15,704 bases of DNA from an uncultured Eubacteriales bacterium (GTDB lineage: Bacteria > Bacillota > Clostridia > Christensenellales > Aristaeellaceae). The stretch is taken from contig CACZOT010000150.1 of assembly GCA_902782795.1 (NCBI GenBank), positions 1 to 15,704 on the forward strand, written 5' to 3'. Of the stretch, positions 1-7,427 are shown one piece after another (position 1 is the first letter of the stretch; each line of letters begins with the position of its first letter). Position numbers and translations under genes: made by a program. The notes under the pieces were generated by a model. It was not told the origin of the DNA, ran no database searches, and worked only from the letters and a program-made list of their open reading frames with translations.

Positions 1-645
1 ATGCTCTACGACGAGAACCTCAAGTACTTCAAGGAGCTGTCCATGTACATCGAGGCCGGCAAGCAGCGCATCGACGAGCTCCGCGCGACGGATCTGCAGG
101 CCGCCCGCGCCAAGGCCGAAGCCTCCGGCCTCCCCGAGGACGCCCAGGCCGCCAACGACCTGGCCGGCAAGATCGACCGCTTCGAAAAGAAAGTGTACGA
201 TCTGGAGCTGACGCGCAACATCTCCATCCAGATGGCGCCGCAGATCCGCCTCATCCAGAATTCCGACCAGATCATGGCCGAGAAGATCCAGTCCTCGCTG
301 GTGAACACCATCCCCCTGTGGAAGAGCCAGATGGTGCTCGCCCTGGGCCTGGGCCACTCCAAGAACGCCATGGAGGCCCAGCGCTCCGTGACCGATCTGA
401 CCAACGAACTGCTCAAGAAGAACGCCGCCGCCCTGCACACCGCCGTCACCGAAACGGCCAAGGAGGCCGAGCGCGGCATCATCGACATCGAGACGCTCAA
501 GGCCACCAACCAGACCCTCATCGATACCATGGACGAGGTGCTCACCATCCAGGAGGACGGCCGCGCCAAGAGGCGCGCCGCCGAGGCGGAGCTGCGCACC
601 ATCGAGGGCGAGTTGAAGGCCAAGCTCTTGGAAATGAGGAACTGA
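1..645 (+). CDS. TelA-family toxic anion resistance protein, C-terminal part (5' end cut by window)
   Basis: The 214 visible residues match the C-terminal half of the TelA/KlaA family (tellurite and toxic-anion resistance, cytoplasmic, mainly helical). The most telling stretch is residues 73-118, with TRNISIQMAPQIRLIQNS, then a Q-S-S-L-V-N-T-I-P-L-W-K run and ALGLGHSK. The rest is charged, probably coiled coil (residues 1-70 and 150-214). Family members are usually 350-400 residues, so about 150 N-terminal residues should lie upstream, and the ATG at base 1 is probably an internal methionine. The stop is one base before the start of the LemA-like gene, so the two are likely co-transcribed. 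The biochemical role of the family is poorly defined; resistance to tellurite is known for some members only. Family assignment is firm, exact function is not. Confidence 0.88.
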   Translation: MLYDENLKYFKELSMYIEAGKQRIDELRATDLQAARAKAEASGLPEDAQAANDLAGKIDRFEKKVYDLELTRNISIQMAPQIRLIQNSDQIMAEKIQSSLVNTIPLWKSQMVLALGLGHSKNAMEAQRSVTDLTNELLKKNAAALHTAVTETAKEAERGIIDIETLKATNQTLIDTMDEVLTIQEDGRAKRRAAEAELRTIEGELKAKLLEMRN

Positions 646-646
646 A

Positions 647-1216
647 ATGTTCAAGAAGCAGAAATTCTCCGAGAACCGCTCCCTGGCCTGGACCGTGTTC
701 GCCGTCGTCGTGGCGCTGACCGTGGTGTTCAGCGGCGGCGGGGCCCTGCGCGCCCAGCGCAAGGCCGCGGCGGACGTGTTCTACTACGGCGTCAACAACG
801 ACGGCCTGTGCATTTCCGCGGACATGACCGAGCGCGTCGCCGCCGCCCGCAATCTCGCGGACGTGGCCGGGCGCTATGAGAGCGTCTCCGCGGACCTCGC
901 CTCCGCGGTCGACACGGCCGCGGACGCCGCCGAGGCGGACGCCAAATCCGGCGAACTGAGCAGCCTCGCCACCCAGAACGCCGCCCTGGGCCGCGCGGTG
1001 GAGCAGCTCTACACCGAGCTGGAGAACGCCTCCCTCTCCGAGGCGGATACCACCTTCGCGCTCTCCCAGTACAAGGAATTCGTCTCCCGCGGGCTGACCA
1101 TCGGCCGCGACGGCTACAACGCCCGCGCCGAGGCCTTCAACGAGACGATTTCCTCCTTCCCGGCCAGCGTGGTCGCGAAGGTGTCCGGCGTGGGAAGCCT
1201 GGGCCTCTTCCGCTGA
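647..1216 (+). CDS. Divergent LemA-like membrane protein
   Basis: This 189-residue protein has the length and layout of LemA proteins: a short basic N-terminus, one membrane segment at about residues 13-30 (LAWTVFAVVVALTVVF), then a helical, Ala/Glu-rich outer domain. The C-terminal stretch YNARAEAFNETISSFPAS followed by VVAKVSGVGSLGLF matches the LemA ending pattern YN-x-x-x-x-x-(Y/F)N-x-x-I-x-x-FP. The usual early motif (R-R-x-D-L-I-P-N-L-V) is not recognisable; residues 46-70 read GLCISADMTERVAAARNLAD instead, so this is a divergent branch. It begins one base after the telA stop and is followed by a strong terminator, so it ends that transcript. A TPM-domain gene comes next, an arrangement often seen for LemA. 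Function of LemA in bacteria is not settled; a role in the cell envelope is inferred. Confidence 0.7.
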   Translation: MFKKQKFSENRSLAWTVFAVVVALTVVFSGGGALRAQRKAAADVFYYGVNNDGLCISADMTERVAAARNLADVAGRYESVSADLASAVDTAADAAEADAKSGELSSLATQNAALGRAVEQLYTELENASLSEADTTFALSQYKEFVSRGLTIGRDGYNARAEAFNETISSFPASVVAKVSGVGSLGLFR

Positions 1217-1241
1217 TACGGAAGCCCCGGACGACATTTCG

Positions 1242-1272
1242 GCGCCCGCAGCGTGGTTTGCGGGCGCTTTTT
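1242..1272 (+). terminator. Rho-independent terminator after the LemA-like gene
   Basis: A perfect 9-bp stem GCGCCCGCA/TGCGGGCGC (1242-1250 with 1259-1267), 8-base loop, followed directly by TTTTT at 1268-1272. It starts 25 bases after the LemA-like stop codon and should end the telA-lemA transcript. Confidence 0.9.
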
Positions 1273-1273
1273 C

Positions 1274-1302
1274 TTGCGCAAAAGAGCGCTTTCGGGTACA
1301 AT
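1274..1302 (+). promoter_or_regulatory. Sigma-70/SigA-type promoter for the TPM gene
   Basis: TTGCGC at 1274-1279 and TACAAT at 1297-1302 are separated by 17 bases, the optimal spacing. The -35 box begins two bases after the preceding terminator's T-run. It would give a leader of about 45 bases before the TPM-protein start at 1355. Confidence 0.75.
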
Positions 1303-1354
1303 ATGTACACCGGCCGGGGAAGAAATGGTTCCCCGGGAAAGGAGAGAGAGACTC

Positions 1355-2446
1355 ATGAAGAAGAATTTCCTGCGCGGCCTGGTCCTGTGCCTGGCGCTGC
1401 TGCTGGCCATACCCCTGGCGGCGAGCGCGAGCGTGGTGCAGCCCACGGAGATGTTCTACGTCTACGACGGCGCGAACGTTCTCAGCGAGGCGACCGAGGC
1501 CACCATCGTCTACAATAACGATACCCTGTTCGCGGCCTGCGGCGCGGAGATCGTCTTCGTGACCGTGCCCTCCACGGGCTCCATGGACATCTCCGATTAC
1601 GCCTACAAGCTCTTCAACGATTGGGGCATCGGCTCCGCCGAGCGCAACAACGGCGTGCTCATCCTCCTGGAGATCGGCGAGGAGGAGTACTGGTACCTGC
1701 AGGGCTCCGGCATCGAGACGCGCCTGACCACAGGCGATCTCGCCGCCCTCGTCGACACCTACCTGGAGCCGGACTTCGCCGTGGGCGATTACGACGCCGG
1801 CGCTGCCAAGCTCTTCGAGCAGCTCTTCGCGCGCGTCGCCAATATCTACGGCGTGACCGCGCACTACAAGACCTACTCCGGCTTTACGGAGCGGGCCTCC
1901 GCCCCCGCGGCGACGGCCAAGCCCTCGACCTCTTCCTCCGGCTCGACCTTCACCCCCCAGCGCCGCGAGGCGAAGCGCTCCGGCTTCCTGGGGACGATCC
2001 TCAAGTGGATCGTGTGGTTCATGATCATCAACTTCGTGCTCGGCCTGTTCAAGAGGCGCAGCTACAGGCGGCGCGGCCTCCCCGTCGCGGCCCTGGGCTT
2101 CTTCCTCTTCAAGCCCTGGCGGCTCTTCACCCGCCGCGCTTCCACCGCGACGCCTCCGCCGGCCTCCGGCCCCGCGCCGCGCGGCACGGGCGGCACCACC
2201 ACCTTCTCCAGCGCCCGGCGCGCCGGCTGGTACGCAGGCGCGGGCTCCTCGGTGGTGAAGAACATCGTGCGCTCCTCGTCGTCCGCGCGCAAATCCTCGG
2301 GCGGCTCCAGCTTCTCGAGCAGCCGCTCCAGCTTTTCCAGCGGAGGGCGTTCCTCCGGCTTCGGCGGCGGACGCTCCTCCGGCGGCTTCAGCCGCTCGGG
2401 CGGCGGCGGCGTGAGCCGGGGCGGCGGCGGCGGACGCCACCGCTGA
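1355..2446 (+). CDS. TPM-domain membrane protein with Gly/Ser-rich tail
   Basis: A 363-residue protein. Residues 1-26 are a signal peptide (MKKNF, then LRGLVLCLALLLAIPLAASA). Residues about 35-170 form a TPM domain: VYDGANVLSE, then ISDYAYKLFNDWGIG, NNGVLILLEIGEEEYWYLQG and the closing FAVGDYDAGA segment. A Ser/Thr linker follows, then a membrane segment at about 209-231 (GTILKWIVWFMIINFVLGLF), a basic stretch KRRSYRRRG, and a low-complexity Gly/Ser/Arg tail ending in repeated GGGG-R blocks. TPM domains are known from plant Psb32/TLP18.3 and bacterial YgcG; phosphatase activity is reported for plant members but not shown for this type. The start at 1355 is chosen because GGAGAGAGAG (1341-1350) precedes it and a clean signal peptide follows; a longer frame from 1253 would begin inside the terminator. 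The domain should lie outside the membrane. Confidence 0.85.
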   Translation: MKKNFLRGLVLCLALLLAIPLAASASVVQPTEMFYVYDGANVLSEATEATIVYNNDTLFAACGAEIVFVTVPSTGSMDISDYAYKLFNDWGIGSAERNNGVLILLEIGEEEYWYLQGSGIETRLTTGDLAALVDTYLEPDFAVGDYDAGAAKLFEQLFARVANIYGVTAHYKTYSGFTERASAPAATAKPSTSSSGSTFTPQRREAKRSGFLGTILKWIVWFMIINFVLGLFKRRSYRRRGLPVAALGFFLFKPWRLFTRRASTATPPPASGPAPRGTGGTTTFSSARRAGWYAGAGSSVVKNIVRSSSSARKSSGGSSFSSSRSSFSSGGRSSGFGGGRSSGGFSRSGGGGVSRGGGGGRHR

Positions 2447-2495
2447 CACCCATCCCACAAACACACCGGCCTTCGCGGCCTGAAAGGAGAAGACC

Positions 2496-2774
2496 ATGTC
2501 GGGACTTCTGATCGTCATCATTCTGCTCTGGCTGTTCCGTCACATCGGCGCGCCGCGGCCCCGCCGCCGCGGAACGTTCTTCGGCCCCATCATGATGGGC
2601 ACCCTGTGGCGCATGGGCCGCGGCCCCGGCCCGGGCCACTTCGGCGGCTTCGGTTCTCCCTTCCGGGGCGGATCGGCCCGCGGGTTCGGCGGCGGGCGCT
2701 CCTTCGGGGGCGGCTTCAGCCGCGGCGGCGGAGGGGGCTTTACCCGCGGCGGCGGCGGCGGACGCTTCCGCTGA
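2496..2774 (+). CDS. Small single-pass membrane protein, Gly/Arg-rich, like the TPM protein tail
   Basis: A 92-residue protein with AAAGGAGA 5-10 bases upstream of its ATG. Residues 3-14 (GLLIVIILLWLF) form one membrane segment, followed by a basic PRPRRRG stretch and an FFGPIMMGTLWRMGRG segment. From about residue 57 it is Gly/Arg/Ser/Phe-rich (GFGGGRSFGGGFSRGGGGG). The tail is nearly the same as the end of the preceding TPM protein (GFGGGRSSGGFSRSGGGG), and the order membrane helix, RRRG, FF/WR segment, Gly-rich tail is also shared. It therefore looks like a free-standing copy of the TPM protein's C-terminal half. It lies 49 bases after that gene and is probably in its transcript. I do not recognise a named family. 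The good ribosome binding site and the membrane segment argue that it is real. Confidence 0.72.
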   Translation: MSGLLIVIILLWLFRHIGAPRPRRRGTFFGPIMMGTLWRMGRGPGPGHFGGFGSPFRGGSARGFGGGRSFGGGFSRGGGGGFTRGGGGGRFR

Positions 2775-2795
2775 CGGCCAGGTTCATCACAGCAG

Positions 2796-2821
2796 GCGCG
2801 CGTGCCGCGAGGCACGCGCGC
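2796..2821 (+). terminator. GC hairpin with GCGA loop, possible weak terminator or processing site
   Basis: An 11-bp perfect stem GCGCGCGTGCC/GGCACGCGCGC (2796-2806 with 2811-2821) closed by the GNRA-type tetraloop GCGA. Only GATTGCGTTT follows, so the T-tract is poor. It sits between the small membrane-protein gene and the DUF402 gene, 13 bases before the latter's ribosome binding site. Confidence 0.5.
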
Positions 2822-2847
2822 GATTGCGTTTGACAAGGAGAGAAACG

Positions 2848-3435
2848 ATGGGCGTCAAGCACCGCTATATCGACCGCAGGGATTGGAAACGCGTCACGGC
2901 CAGGCGTTCGCTGGAACTCGCCCTTCCGGACGGGGGCTTTGCGCACCGGCTGGATATCCTCGATCTCACCCGGCCCGCCTGGGGGAGCGTCGTGGAGGGC
3001 GGGAAGAATTGGCGCATCGCCGACAGGGGCTGGTGCTGGCTGGGCTGGATGCGGCCGGACTTCCCCTGGGCCCTCACCGCCATGCGCGACGAGAAGGGCG
3101 AGTGGGTGCAGTGGTATTTCGACATCGTCTCCGGCATGGGCCGGGACGGGGACGGCCGCGCCTGGTTCGAGGATTGCTACCTGGACGTGGTGGTCCTGCC
3201 CGACGGGCGGGCGTATCTCCTGGACGCGGACGAGATGGAAGAGGCCCGGAGCGCCGGGCTCGTGACCGGGGCGGAGTACGAGGCCGCCTGGCGCGCCGCG
3301 AAGGAGTTGCTCTCCGCCTTTCCCGCGGCGATCGGCCCGCTGCGCGAAAAGACCCAGGCCCTCTGGGAGCTTTTTGGCCGAGAGGAGCCCTTTCGCGGGG
3401 CGGAAAATGGGCAAGATTGTGTAAAATACACGTGA
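2848..3435 (+). CDS. DUF402 domain protein (possible nucleoside phosphatase relative)
   Basis: A 195-residue protein. The central region from residue 58 carries DUF402 features: DRGWCWLGWMRPDFPWALTA, then WYFDIVSGM at residues 89-97, YLDVVVLPDGRAYLLDADEM and EEARSAGLVT. The aspartates and glutamates in these motifs bind divalent metal in characterised relatives, some of which hydrolyse nucleoside di/triphosphates. Activity here is inferred from the family only. The start is placed at 2848 because AAGGAG (2835-2840) lies 7 bases upstream; an upstream in-frame ATG at 2824 overlaps that site. It probably shares the TPM transcript unless the hairpin at 2796 terminates. No T-rich terminator is visible downstream; the next promoter begins 16 bases later. 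Confidence 0.82.
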   Translation: MGVKHRYIDRRDWKRVTARRSLELALPDGGFAHRLDILDLTRPAWGSVVEGGKNWRIADRGWCWLGWMRPDFPWALTAMRDEKGEWVQWYFDIVSGMGRDGDGRAWFEDCYLDVVVLPDGRAYLLDADEMEEARSAGLVTGAEYEAAWRAAKELLSAFPAAIGPLREKTQALWELFGREEPFRGAENGQDCVKYT

Positions 3436-3451
3436 GTTCACACGGATTTGG

Positions 3452-3481
3452 TTGCCGGGAAGGACTTGTTTTCGCTATAAT
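3452..3481 (+). promoter_or_regulatory. Strong SigA-type promoter for the dehydrogenase gene
   Basis: TTGCCG (3452-3457) and a consensus TATAAT (3476-3481) separated by 18 bases. The leader to the chosen start codon at 3539 would be about 50 bases. This sets the dehydrogenase gene apart as its own unit. Confidence 0.78.
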
Positions 3482-3538
3482 ATACGTTTGGAAAGGGCTG
3501 CCCGGAACGGCGCGGCCCGAAGGGAGATGCGTTTTTCC

Positions 3539-4801
3539 ATGAAGACTACGGCGGTACGCCTGTACGGCGTGAACGATCTGCGCATGGAGACGTTCGAATT
3601 GCCCGAGATCGCCGAGGACGAGATCCTCGTGCGCAACATTTCCGACAGCATCTGCATGTCCAGCTACAAGGCGGCCATCCAGGGCGCGAAGCACAAGCGC
3701 GTGCCGGACGACGTCGCCCAGAACCCGGTGATCATCGGCCACGAATACTGCGGCGAGATCGTCCAGGTGGGCAAAAAATGGCAGGGAGAATTCCACGCGG
3801 GCGAGCGCTTCGGCATCCAGCCGGCGCTGAACATCCCCGGCTCCATGCACAGCCCGGGCTATTCCTTCCCGTACTGCGGCGGCGACATGACCTATTCCAT
3901 CATGGCGCGAGAGGTCATGGAGCAGAAATGCCTCCTGAAATTCCCCGGCGAGAGCTTCTTCCTGGGGTCTCTTGCCGAGCCGCTGAGCTGCATCATCGGC
4001 GCGTTCCACGCCCAGTACCACACCACCCGGGGCGTCTACCGCCACGAGATGGGCATCGTCCCCGGCGGGAACCTGGCGCTGCTCGCGGCCGCCGGCCCCA
4101 TGGGCCTGGGCGCAATCGATTATATCGTCCACTGCGACCGCAGGCCCGCCCTGCTCGTCGTCACGGATATCGACCAGGCGCGCCTGGACCGCGCCGCGAA
4201 GATCTACACCGTCGAGGACGCCGCAAGCATGGGCGTGAAACTCGTCTACAAGAACACCTCCGCGGGAGACCCCGTCGAGGAGATGCGCGCCCTCACCGGC
4301 GGCAAGGGCTTCGACGACGTGTTCGTCTATGCGCCCGTGCCCGCCGTCATCGAACAGGCCGACCGCCTGCTCGGCTTCGACGGCTGCCTGAACTTCTTCG
4401 CCGGCCCGGCCGACCCGACCCTCAGCGCGAAGATGAACTTCTATAACGTGCACTACTCCGCCGCGCATATCGTCGGCACCAGCGGCGGCAACACCGACGA
4501 TATGATCGAAGCCCTGGATATGATGGCCGCCGGGCGCATCAACCCCGCGGGCATGATCACCCACGTCGGCGGCCTGGACAGCGTCGCCGAGACCACGCTC
4601 AACCTGCCGAAGATCCCCGGCGGCAAGAAGCTGTGCTACCCGCACATCTCCATGCCCATGACCGCCATCGACGATTTCGGCCGCCTCGGCCAGAGCGATC
4701 CGCTCTTCGCCAGGCTGGACGAGATCTGCAAGGCCCATAACGGCCTGTGGTGCCCCGAGGCGGAGAAGTATCTCCTCGCCAACGGCAAGCCCATCGGCTG
4801 A
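3539..4801 (+). CDS. Zinc-type medium-chain dehydrogenase, L-sorbose-1-phosphate reductase-like
   Basis: A 420-residue cytoplasmic oxidoreductase. The opening (MKTTAVRLYGVNDLRMETFE) and the segment SSYKAAIQGAKHKRVPDDVA resemble L-sorbose-1-phosphate reductase (SorE) as I remember it. Likely catalytic zinc ligands are C39 (DSICMSS), H68 with E69 (GHEYCGE) and E147 (EPLSC). The nucleotide-binding turn is GPMGLGA. The usual four-Cys structural zinc loop is not evident. The start at 3539 is preferred over 3527: AGGGAG (3521-3526) abuts 3527 with no spacing but lies 12 bases before 3539, and family members begin MKxxAxRLYG. It is a single-gene unit with its own promoter and no sugar-transport or kinase partner nearby, so the substrate (a keto-sugar phosphate or polyol phosphate) is a guess. 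Enzyme class is firm, substrate is not. Confidence 0.8.
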   Translation: MKTTAVRLYGVNDLRMETFELPEIAEDEILVRNISDSICMSSYKAAIQGAKHKRVPDDVAQNPVIIGHEYCGEIVQVGKKWQGEFHAGERFGIQPALNIPGSMHSPGYSFPYCGGDMTYSIMAREVMEQKCLLKFPGESFFLGSLAEPLSCIIGAFHAQYHTTRGVYRHEMGIVPGGNLALLAAAGPMGLGAIDYIVHCDRRPALLVVTDIDQARLDRAAKIYTVEDAASMGVKLVYKNTSAGDPVEEMRALTGGKGFDDVFVYAPVPAVIEQADRLLGFDGCLNFFAGPADPTLSAKMNFYNVHYSAAHIVGTSGGNTDDMIEALDMMAAGRINPAGMITHVGGLDSVAETTLNLPKIPGGKKLCYPHISMPMTAIDDFGRLGQSDPLFARLDEICKAHNGLWCPEAEKYLLANGKPIG

Positions 4802-4804
4802 GGG

Positions 4805-5042
4805 TACGAAGGCAGGGGCTCCGCCCCTGCACCCCGCCAGGGGACGCCGTCCCCTGGACCCCTGCCAGAGGACCGCGGGCCCTTGTAACCCCATACCGGG
4901 GATGGGTTTCCATACGGGAAAAAGCAACCCTTTCGCGGGCAGGCGGTTTTCATGACGGGAATGGGGCTTTGCGCGGCCTGCGGGCCGCCGCCCCGGCGCG
5001 ACCGCTCGGGACGGCCTTCGGCCACCCCTCGCGACCGCGCCT
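4805..5042 (+). repeat. Hairpin-rich intergenic repeat, copy 1
   Basis: Lies in the 300-base gap between the dehydrogenase gene and plsX. The 5' module holds stems GCAGGGGC-TCC-GCCCCTGC (4812-4830) and CCAGGGGAC-GCC-GTCCCCTGG (4837-4857). A variable middle of about 110 bases follows. The 3' module holds GCGGCC-TGCG-GGCCGC (4973-4988) and GGCC-TTC-GGCC (5013-5023). Bases 4805-4860 are identical to 7072-7127, and 4971-5042 are identical to 7241-7312. Open frames across it are artefacts of GC content: they lack ribosome binding sites and are interrupted by palindromes. Confidence 0.9.
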
Positions 5043-5045
5043 CGA

Positions 5046-5070
5046 ACCGGCGTTCTTCCGTCTCGCCGGT
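5046..5070 (+). promoter_or_regulatory. Leader hairpin upstream of plsX
   Basis: ACCGGCG (5046-5052) pairs with CGCCGGT (5064-5070) around an 11-base loop, ending 16 bases before the AAGGAGG of plsX. It lies outside the repeat shared with copy 2. No clear promoter is visible between the repeat and plsX. A regulatory role is unproven. Confidence 0.4.
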
Positions 5071-5101
5071 GGAATTCGAAAGATGCAAGGAGGACCGATT
5101 T

Positions 5102-6130
5102 ATGGCCGAGATCATCATCGCCCTGGACGCCATGGGCGGAGACAATTCCCCGGACGCCATGTGCGCAGGCGCCGTGCAGGCCCTGCAGGGGATGGAGGAT
5201 ATCCGCATCCGCCTCTACGGCCCGGAGCGGCTGCTCAGGGAGAAGCTCGCCTCCGCGCCGGGAGAGGTCCTTTCCCGGCTGGACGTCATCGACGCGCCGG
5301 AGGTCATCGCCATGGAGGACGCGCCGATGCTGGCCGTGCGCCACAAGAAGGATTCCTCGATGGTGCGCGCGGCGGAGGACGTCCGCAGCGGCGTCGCCCA
5401 CGCTTTCGTCTCCGCGGGCTCCACGGGCGCGATCGTCGCCTGCGGCATGATGCGCGTGGGGCGCATCCCCGGCGTGGAGCGGCCGGCGCTGGCCGTGGCC
5501 TACCCCGGCAAGGAGAAGACCTTCCTGCTCCTGGACAGCGGCGCCATCGTGGACTGCCGCCCGGAGTGGATCGCCGCGTTCGGCCTGATGGGCGCGGCCT
5601 ACATGCGCGCCGTGTTCGGCGTGGAGGACCCGGAGGTGCGCCTGCTCAACAACGGCGCGGAGGAGACCAAGGGCAACAAGGTCTCCCAGGAAGCCTACAA
5701 GCTCATGTCCGCGCAGAAGGCCTACCGCTTCGGCGGCAATATCGAGGCGCGGGAAGTGCCCTTCGGCCGCTGCGACGTGGTCGCCTGCGACGGCTTCGAC
5801 GGAAACGTCGTCGTCAAGCTCACGGAGGGCCTGGCATCGGCGCTGTTCTCCGTCATGAAGACGGAATTGATGGGCGACACCCGCTCCAAGATCGGCGCGA
5901 TGCTGGTCAAGCCCGCGCTGAAGAAGGTCAAGGGCCGGCTCGATTCCGAACAGCACGGCGGCGCGCCGCTGCTGGGCGTGAACGGGGCGATGGTCAAGGC
6001 GCACGGCAATACCCAGGCCGGCGGAATCTGCAACGCCGTCAAGCAGGCGGCGCAGATGGTGCGCGGCAACATGGTGGAACGCATCCGCGCCGGGCTCGAG
6101 GAGCTCGGCGTCGGCGGAGAAAAACAATAA
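5102..6130 (+). CDS. plsX: Phosphate acyltransferase PlsX
   Basis: PlsX converts acyl-ACP and phosphate to acyl-phosphate, the acyl donor for PlsY in the first step of phospholipid synthesis; it is a cytoplasmic, peripheral-membrane enzyme. The 342-residue length is normal. Family motifs: LDAMGGDNSP at residues 8-17, SAGSTGA at 104-110 followed by GMMRVGRIPGVERPALAV, LLNNGAEETKGNK, and CDGFDGN at 229-235. The start at 5102 has AAGGAGG (5087-5093) 8 bases upstream and gives the expected N-terminus; longer in-frame versions run into the repeat. It is followed after 24 bases by acpP, then rnc and smc, the classical Bacillota order. The usual upstream partners rpmF and fapR are absent; an intergenic repeat lies there instead. 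Confidence 0.96.
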   Translation: MAEIIIALDAMGGDNSPDAMCAGAVQALQGMEDIRIRLYGPERLLREKLASAPGEVLSRLDVIDAPEVIAMEDAPMLAVRHKKDSSMVRAAEDVRSGVAHAFVSAGSTGAIVACGMMRVGRIPGVERPALAVAYPGKEKTFLLLDSGAIVDCRPEWIAAFGLMGAAYMRAVFGVEDPEVRLLNNGAEETKGNKVSQEAYKLMSAQKAYRFGGNIEAREVPFGRCDVVACDGFDGNVVVKLTEGLASALFSVMKTELMGDTRSKIGAMLVKPALKKVKGRLDSEQHGGAPLLGVNGAMVKAHGNTQAGGICNAVKQAAQMVRGNMVERIRAGLEELGVGGEKQ

Positions 6131-6154
6131 AGGCAAGAGATGGAGGATAAGACC

Positions 6155-6374
6155 ATGGTATTTGAGAAGATCTGCGAACTGATCCGCGAACAGCTGCCCA
6201 CCGAGGGCAAGGAGATCACCCGTGAATCCCGCCTGGTGGAGGACCTGGGCGCCGACAGCGCCAACGTCATGATGCTGATCATGGATATCGAGCAGGAGTG
6301 GGGCATCACGGTGGACGACAGCCTGCTGACCGATGTCAAGACCGTCGGCGATATCGTGGAGTATCTGGAAAAGA

Positions 6375-6382
<8 letters not shown>
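6155..6382 (+). CDS. acpP: Acyl carrier protein
   Basis: A 75-residue acidic carrier protein that holds fatty-acyl chains on a phosphopantetheine arm during fatty acid synthesis. The attachment serine is S35 in GADSANVMML. The usual motif is GADSL(D/N)xVEL, so the residues after the serine differ from the textbook form. The rest fits: N-terminal VFEKICELIREQL, ESRLVEDLGAD, DIEQEWGI, and the final DIVEYLEKN. The start at 6155 is chosen over 6140 because GGAGG (6142-6146) stands 8 bases before it and the protein then begins MVFEKI as expected; the 6140 start would cover that site. It lies 24 bases after plsX, and its last 8 bases overlap rnc, so translation is probably coupled. Confidence 0.93.
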
Positions 6383-7055
<673 letters not shown>

Positions 7056-7071
7056 GGACGCGGGCAGGGGA

Positions 7072-7312
7072 TACGAAGGCAGGGGCTCCGCCCCTGCACC
7101 CCGCCAGGGGACGCCGTCCCCTGGACCTCTGCCAGAGGGCCGCGGGCCCTTGCGGATCCCGTCATGGGTTCGACTTTGAAACGGGGAAGAGCGGTCCTTC
7201 CGCAGGCGGAACGTTTCCCGATACGGAAACACGGGGCTCTGCGCGGCCTGCGGGCCGCCGCCCCGGCGCGACCGCTCGGGACGGCCTTCGGCCACCCCTC
7301 GCGACCGCGCCT
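7072..7312 (+). repeat. Hairpin-rich intergenic repeat, copy 2
   Basis: Fills most of the rnc-smc gap (7056-7427). Stems: GCAGGGGC-TCC-GCCCCTGC (7079-7097), CCAGGGGAC-GCC-GTCCCCTGG (7104-7124), AGGGCC-GCG-GGCCCT (7136-7150), GCGGCC-TGCG-GGCCGC (7243-7258) and GGCC-TTC-GGCC (7283-7293). The outer 56-nt and 72-nt blocks are exact copies of those at 4805-4860 and 4971-5042. The inner ~80 bases differ but form their own palindromes, for example GTTTCC-CGATAC-GGAAAC. All lie inside what is normally a tight operon. Confidence 0.9.
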
Positions 7313-7337
7313 TGCCCCGCGGTCTGTCAAAGCTCTG

Positions 7338-7361
7338 GCGCTCCTCGCGGCGGGAGAGCGC
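7338..7361 (+). promoter_or_regulatory. Leader hairpin between repeat copy 2 and smc
   Basis: GCGCTC (7338-7343) pairs with GAGCGC (7356-7361). It lies in the 115 bases between the end of the repeat and the smc start. I see no convincing promoter in this stretch, so smc may depend on read-through from the upstream genes. Confidence 0.35.
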
Positions 7362-7427
7362 GGGCCGGCAAGAGATACGGTTTGGAATCTGCGGCGGCAA
7401 AGGGCCGTCGCTCGAGGGACATACGAA

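Noticed and set aside
2338..2771. Frameshifted single gene made of the TPM gene and the small membrane-protein gene
   Set aside because: The small gene has its own ribosome binding site, start codon and membrane segment, and the TPM gene ends cleanly after its own tail, so two intact genes fit better.
4952..5101. N-terminal extension of plsX into the upstream repeat
   Set aside because: The extension is repeat-derived, its counterpart appears in front of smc, and the start at 5102 has the ribosome binding site and the expected first residues.
3074..6136. Very long minus-strand open frame (1020 codons), with similar ones at 6336-11111, 12513-15407 and 542-2521
   Set aside because: They run antisense to plsX, rnc, smc and other certain genes. 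High GC at third codon positions removes stops from the opposite strand. Their products are low-complexity and lack family features.
7164..7427. N-terminal extension of smc from an ATG at 7164
   Set aside because: It would translate repeat copy 2. SMC proteins begin at the residues encoded from 7428.
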